From G965115915 sp965115915 (GTDB lineage: Bacteria > Pseudomonadota > Gammaproteobacteria > Eutrophobiales > Eutrophobiaceae), in the NCBI GenBank assembly GCA_965115915.1, contig OZ220483.1:1178001-1242000 (forward strand): a DNA stretch of 64,000 nt. The letters run 5' to 3'. Below are positions 62,098-64,000 of the stretch, one piece after another. The notes under the pieces are model-generated. The model saw only the letters and a program-made list of their open reading frames with translations, did no database searches and had not been told where the DNA came from. How positions within the stretch are numbered: the stretch's first letter is position 1; every line of letters begins with the position of its first letter. The translations under genes were made by a program, and so were the position numbers.

Positions 62098-62396
62098 CAG
62101 GGGAACACCTTTTTGAAGGGCTTCACCTCGACGCTGGCATAAACACCAGCGATCGTATACGGGTCCTCATCGGCCCATTTTCTGGCTTCTTCCAGGGACG
62201 CAAACTCCGCAATGACCAGGCTTCCAGTAAATCCAGCAGGCCCCGGGTCCTCCATATCCATGGCCGGATGAGGGCCAGCGGTAAACAGTTGCCCTCTGTG
62301 CTGCAATGCCTGCAGTCTCGCAATATGCTGTGATCGAACCCGCTTACGCAATTCCAGGCTGTTCTCCCGATCAACCGCCATGATAGCGTAGAACAT
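62097..62396 (-). CDS. yciI: YciI-like protein
   Basis: A 99-aa ferredoxin-like-fold protein with the family His/Asp features (SQHIARLQALQHRGQLFTAG, FASLEEARKWADEDPY, VEVKPFKKV). The biochemical role is unknown; a His-Asp pair suggests catalysis. It lies between yciB and bolA, an arrangement common in gammaproteobacteria; translation is coupled to bolA. Confidence 0.92.
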   Translation of the reverse strand: MFYAIMAVDRENSLELRKRVRSQHIARLQALQHRGQLFTAGPHPAMDMEDPGPAGFTGSLVIAEFASLEEARKWADEDPYTIAGVYASVEVKPFKKVFP

Positions 62397-62492
62397 CAGA
62401 CATTTCTCCGATTAAACACCACATGAGTATCGCTCCGGCCCCTGCCCGAGCAACCAACATTCCTGACACCCGGCACGGCTTGTCAACTACTC

Positions 62493-63053
62493 TCAAGGAT
62501 CATCGTCCTGAACAATCATGTGCCTGCTGATAAACACGGCCTGTAACAGGGCGAAAATGACGGTCAAAACCAATGTCCCGAACAATTTGAAATTGACCCA
62601 GACTGCTTCCGGGAAATTAAATGCCACCAGTAGATTCAATATCCCCATGAACACGAAGAACAGTACCCAGGCACGGCTGAGACGGAGCCAGAATGTTTGC
62701 GATAGTGAGATGCTCCCCTCCATAAAACGTTGTATCAACGGTTTATTGCCAATCCATTCGCTGGCCAGGAAAATCAGGGAAAACAACCAGTAAACCACGG
62801 TGGGTTTCCACAAGAAAAATCGTTTGTCTTCGGTCAGCAGCGTTGCCCCACCCAAAATCAGGATAGCGACCAGACTGATTAAATGCATGGACTCGAAACG
62901 CCGATAAATCAGCCACCACAAAAAAACCTGCATGCACACAGCCACCATGGCGACTGCCGTAGCAAACAATAACCGCTGTCCTGCGTCTACCTCCGGGATA
63001 TAGTAGGCGAGAAAAAAAGCGACAATCGGAAAATAGTCAAACAGTGCTTTCAT
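62493..63053 (-). CDS. yciB: Septation protein A / inner-membrane protein YciB
   Basis: A five- to six-helix inner-membrane protein of 186 aa (ispZ in older naming), involved in cell-envelope and division functions. Characteristic segments are MKALFDYFPIVAFFLAYY, TLLTEDKRFFLWKPTVVYWLF and NKPLIQRFM, with FNFPEAVWVNFKLFG near the end. It heads the yciB-yciI-bolA unit; a promoter lies upstream. Confidence 0.94.
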   Translation of the reverse strand: MKALFDYFPIVAFFLAYYIPEVDAGQRLLFATAVAMVAVCMQVFLWWLIYRRFESMHLISLVAILILGGATLLTEDKRFFLWKPTVVYWLFSLIFLASEWIGNKPLIQRFMEGSISLSQTFWLRLSRAWVLFFVFMGILNLLVAFNFPEAVWVNFKLFGTLVLTVIFALLQAVFISRHMIVQDDDP

Positions 63054-63088
63054 GCGTAATTATCGGACGGGACGGCGGTCCATAACGG

Positions 63089-63117
63089 ATTGTAGCTGCA
63101 TATGGCAGACCAAACAA
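63089..63117 (-). promoter_or_regulatory. Candidate promoter of the yciB operon
   Basis: Minus-strand TTGTTT (63117-63112) and TACAAT (63094-63089) lie 17 bases apart, the optimal spacing, about 36 bases before the yciB ATG. This is one of the better sigma-70-type matches in the window. Confidence 0.5.
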
Positions 63118-63295
63118 GCAGACCAATAGTATTCAACACCATACCCGAACTATCCGTCACCATTTATTATAATATGATGACAGCCCCAGACGGCGATCCG
63201 TGTATGGCCCTGGCTCAGCCCGGAGTTTGGTTGCCAACGCAATCGCCATGCTGGCAGCATCTCGAATACAATTTGGATTTAAGGGGGGATTCCTG

Positions 63296-63919
63296 ATGAT
63301 CAAACAGCTTACATTAGAACAGTACCTTGATGACCTGGGCGCCAAAAAATCAACCCCTGGGGGAGGTAGTACCGCTGCAATTTGCGGTGCCATGGGGGCC
63401 GCACTGCTTGGCATGGTGGCTCACTATACGCTGGGGAAAAAAGGCTACGAGGCGGTACAAGACGAATTCGCGCAGATCCTGAAACGCGCAGAAGCGTTGC
63501 GAGAAGCCATGCAACAGGGAATACAGGATGACATTGATGCGTTCAATCAAGTGATGAACGCCTATCGATTGCCAAAAGGCAGTGCTGTCGAACAGGAACA
63601 AAGAACAGACGCGATACAGCGAGCATTAAAACAGGCCACTGACACCCCTATGGAATGTGCCCGCTTATGTCGAGAAACCATGGAGCTTTGCCAGCCTTCC
63701 GCCGAAAAAGGCAGCAAGGCGGTAATCAGCGACGTCGGTGTCGCTGTGGCATCCGCCTATGCGGGACTGAAAAGCGCAGTCCTGAATGTGCAAATAAATA
63801 TCGGCAGTATCAAAGATACGACCTTTGTCAATCAGCGACAACAAACCATGGCGAAATTGCTGAATGGAGCAGACGCACTGCTTGATTCGGTTTACACTAC
63901 CACCCAAAGTCGCCTCTGA
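63296..63919 (+). CDS. Cyclodeaminase/cyclohydrolase family protein (FchA-like)
   Basis: A 207-aa all-helical protein of the formiminotransferase-cyclodeaminase C-terminal family, stand-alone as in FchA, a methenyl-tetrahydrofolate cyclohydrolase. Motifs: LTLEQYLDDLGAKKSTPGGG, STAAICGAMGAALLGMVAHY, and SDVGVAVASAYAGLKSAVLNV. An Asp in DDIDAFNQVM (about 82) matches the catalytic Asp region. A strong GGGGG ribosome-binding site precedes ATG 63296. A TATAAT lies at 63168-63173 upstream without a clear -35. The next gene is beyond the window; folD or a one-carbon enzyme would support the role. Confidence 0.85.
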   Translation: MIKQLTLEQYLDDLGAKKSTPGGGSTAAICGAMGAALLGMVAHYTLGKKGYEAVQDEFAQILKRAEALREAMQQGIQDDIDAFNQVMNAYRLPKGSAVEQEQRTDAIQRALKQATDTPMECARLCRETMELCQPSAEKGSKAVISDVGVAVASAYAGLKSAVLNVQINIGSIKDTTFVNQRQQTMAKLLNGADALLDSVYTTTQSRL

Positions 63920-64000
63920 GCATGTGCCACCGGCATTCAGCCAAACCGGCGTATAGCGGGTCTCCGGATAGGCACAGACCGTCCGGAATGCTCAATCCAA

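Overview
The window is a gene-dense stretch of a gammaproteobacterial chromosome. The assignment rests on gene families and gene order typical of that class: fimV-truA-trpF-trpBA-accD-folC-dedD-purF, carAB-greA-rlmE-ftsH-glmM, DUF4845-era, ampD-ampE, and yciB-yciI-bolA. No rRNA, tRNA, CRISPR array, phage or insertion sequence was found. The metabolism implied is that of a heterotrophic or mixotrophic aerobe with a complete 2-oxoglutarate dehydrogenase, an NAD-type isocitrate dehydrogenase, isocitrate lyase, and polyhydroxyalkanoate (PHA) storage. Nothing in the window fixes the genus.

Layout. Positions 1-1.4 kb hold the end of dacB (PBP4) and an orphan membrane-anchored protein. Positions 1.5-4.3 kb form a molybdopterin block: a pol-beta-type nucleotidyltransferase coupled to moaD and moaE, divergent moaC, and a convergent pterin carbinolamine dehydratase. 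Positions 4.6-13.7 kb carry sucA-sucB-lpd, then phaA-phaB-phaR and a phasin. From 13.8 to 38.5 kb almost everything is on the minus strand: purF, dedD, folC, accD, trpA, trpB, trpF, truA, fimV, a small FimV-N paralogue, asd, leuB, dapD, glmM, ftsH, rlmE, greA, carB, carA. Many of these genes are linked by 4-base stop/start overlaps. Positions 38.5-39.2 kb are a non-coding island of GC-rich hairpin repeats. Then come queF, era, a DUF4845 protein, gltX, leuD, leuC and an acrylyl-CoA-reductase-type dehydrogenase (39.2-46.2 kb).

Positions 46.4-52.3 kb hold a Sel1 protein and a Mrp/complex-I-like antiporter cluster (MnhC, three large pump subunits, one small DYYD protein) that lacks the usual other half of its operon. 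Positions 52.6-64 kb hold a TPR protein, the tail-specific protease prc, icd, ampE, ampD, aceA, dapE, a PP2C phosphatase, bolA, yciI, yciB and an FchA-like cyclodeaminase.

Several conserved blocks lack a member that usually sits inside them: cvpA before purF, rnc before era, folP between ftsH and glmM, and the mnhE/F/G/B part of the antiporter operon. This suggests a lineage with scattered single-gene losses or relocations. The most rewarding leads are the nucleotidyltransferase coupled to moaD, the half Mrp cluster with an altered third pump subunit, the tandem FimV-N paralogue with twin palindromes upstream, and the hairpin-repeat island upstream of queF.
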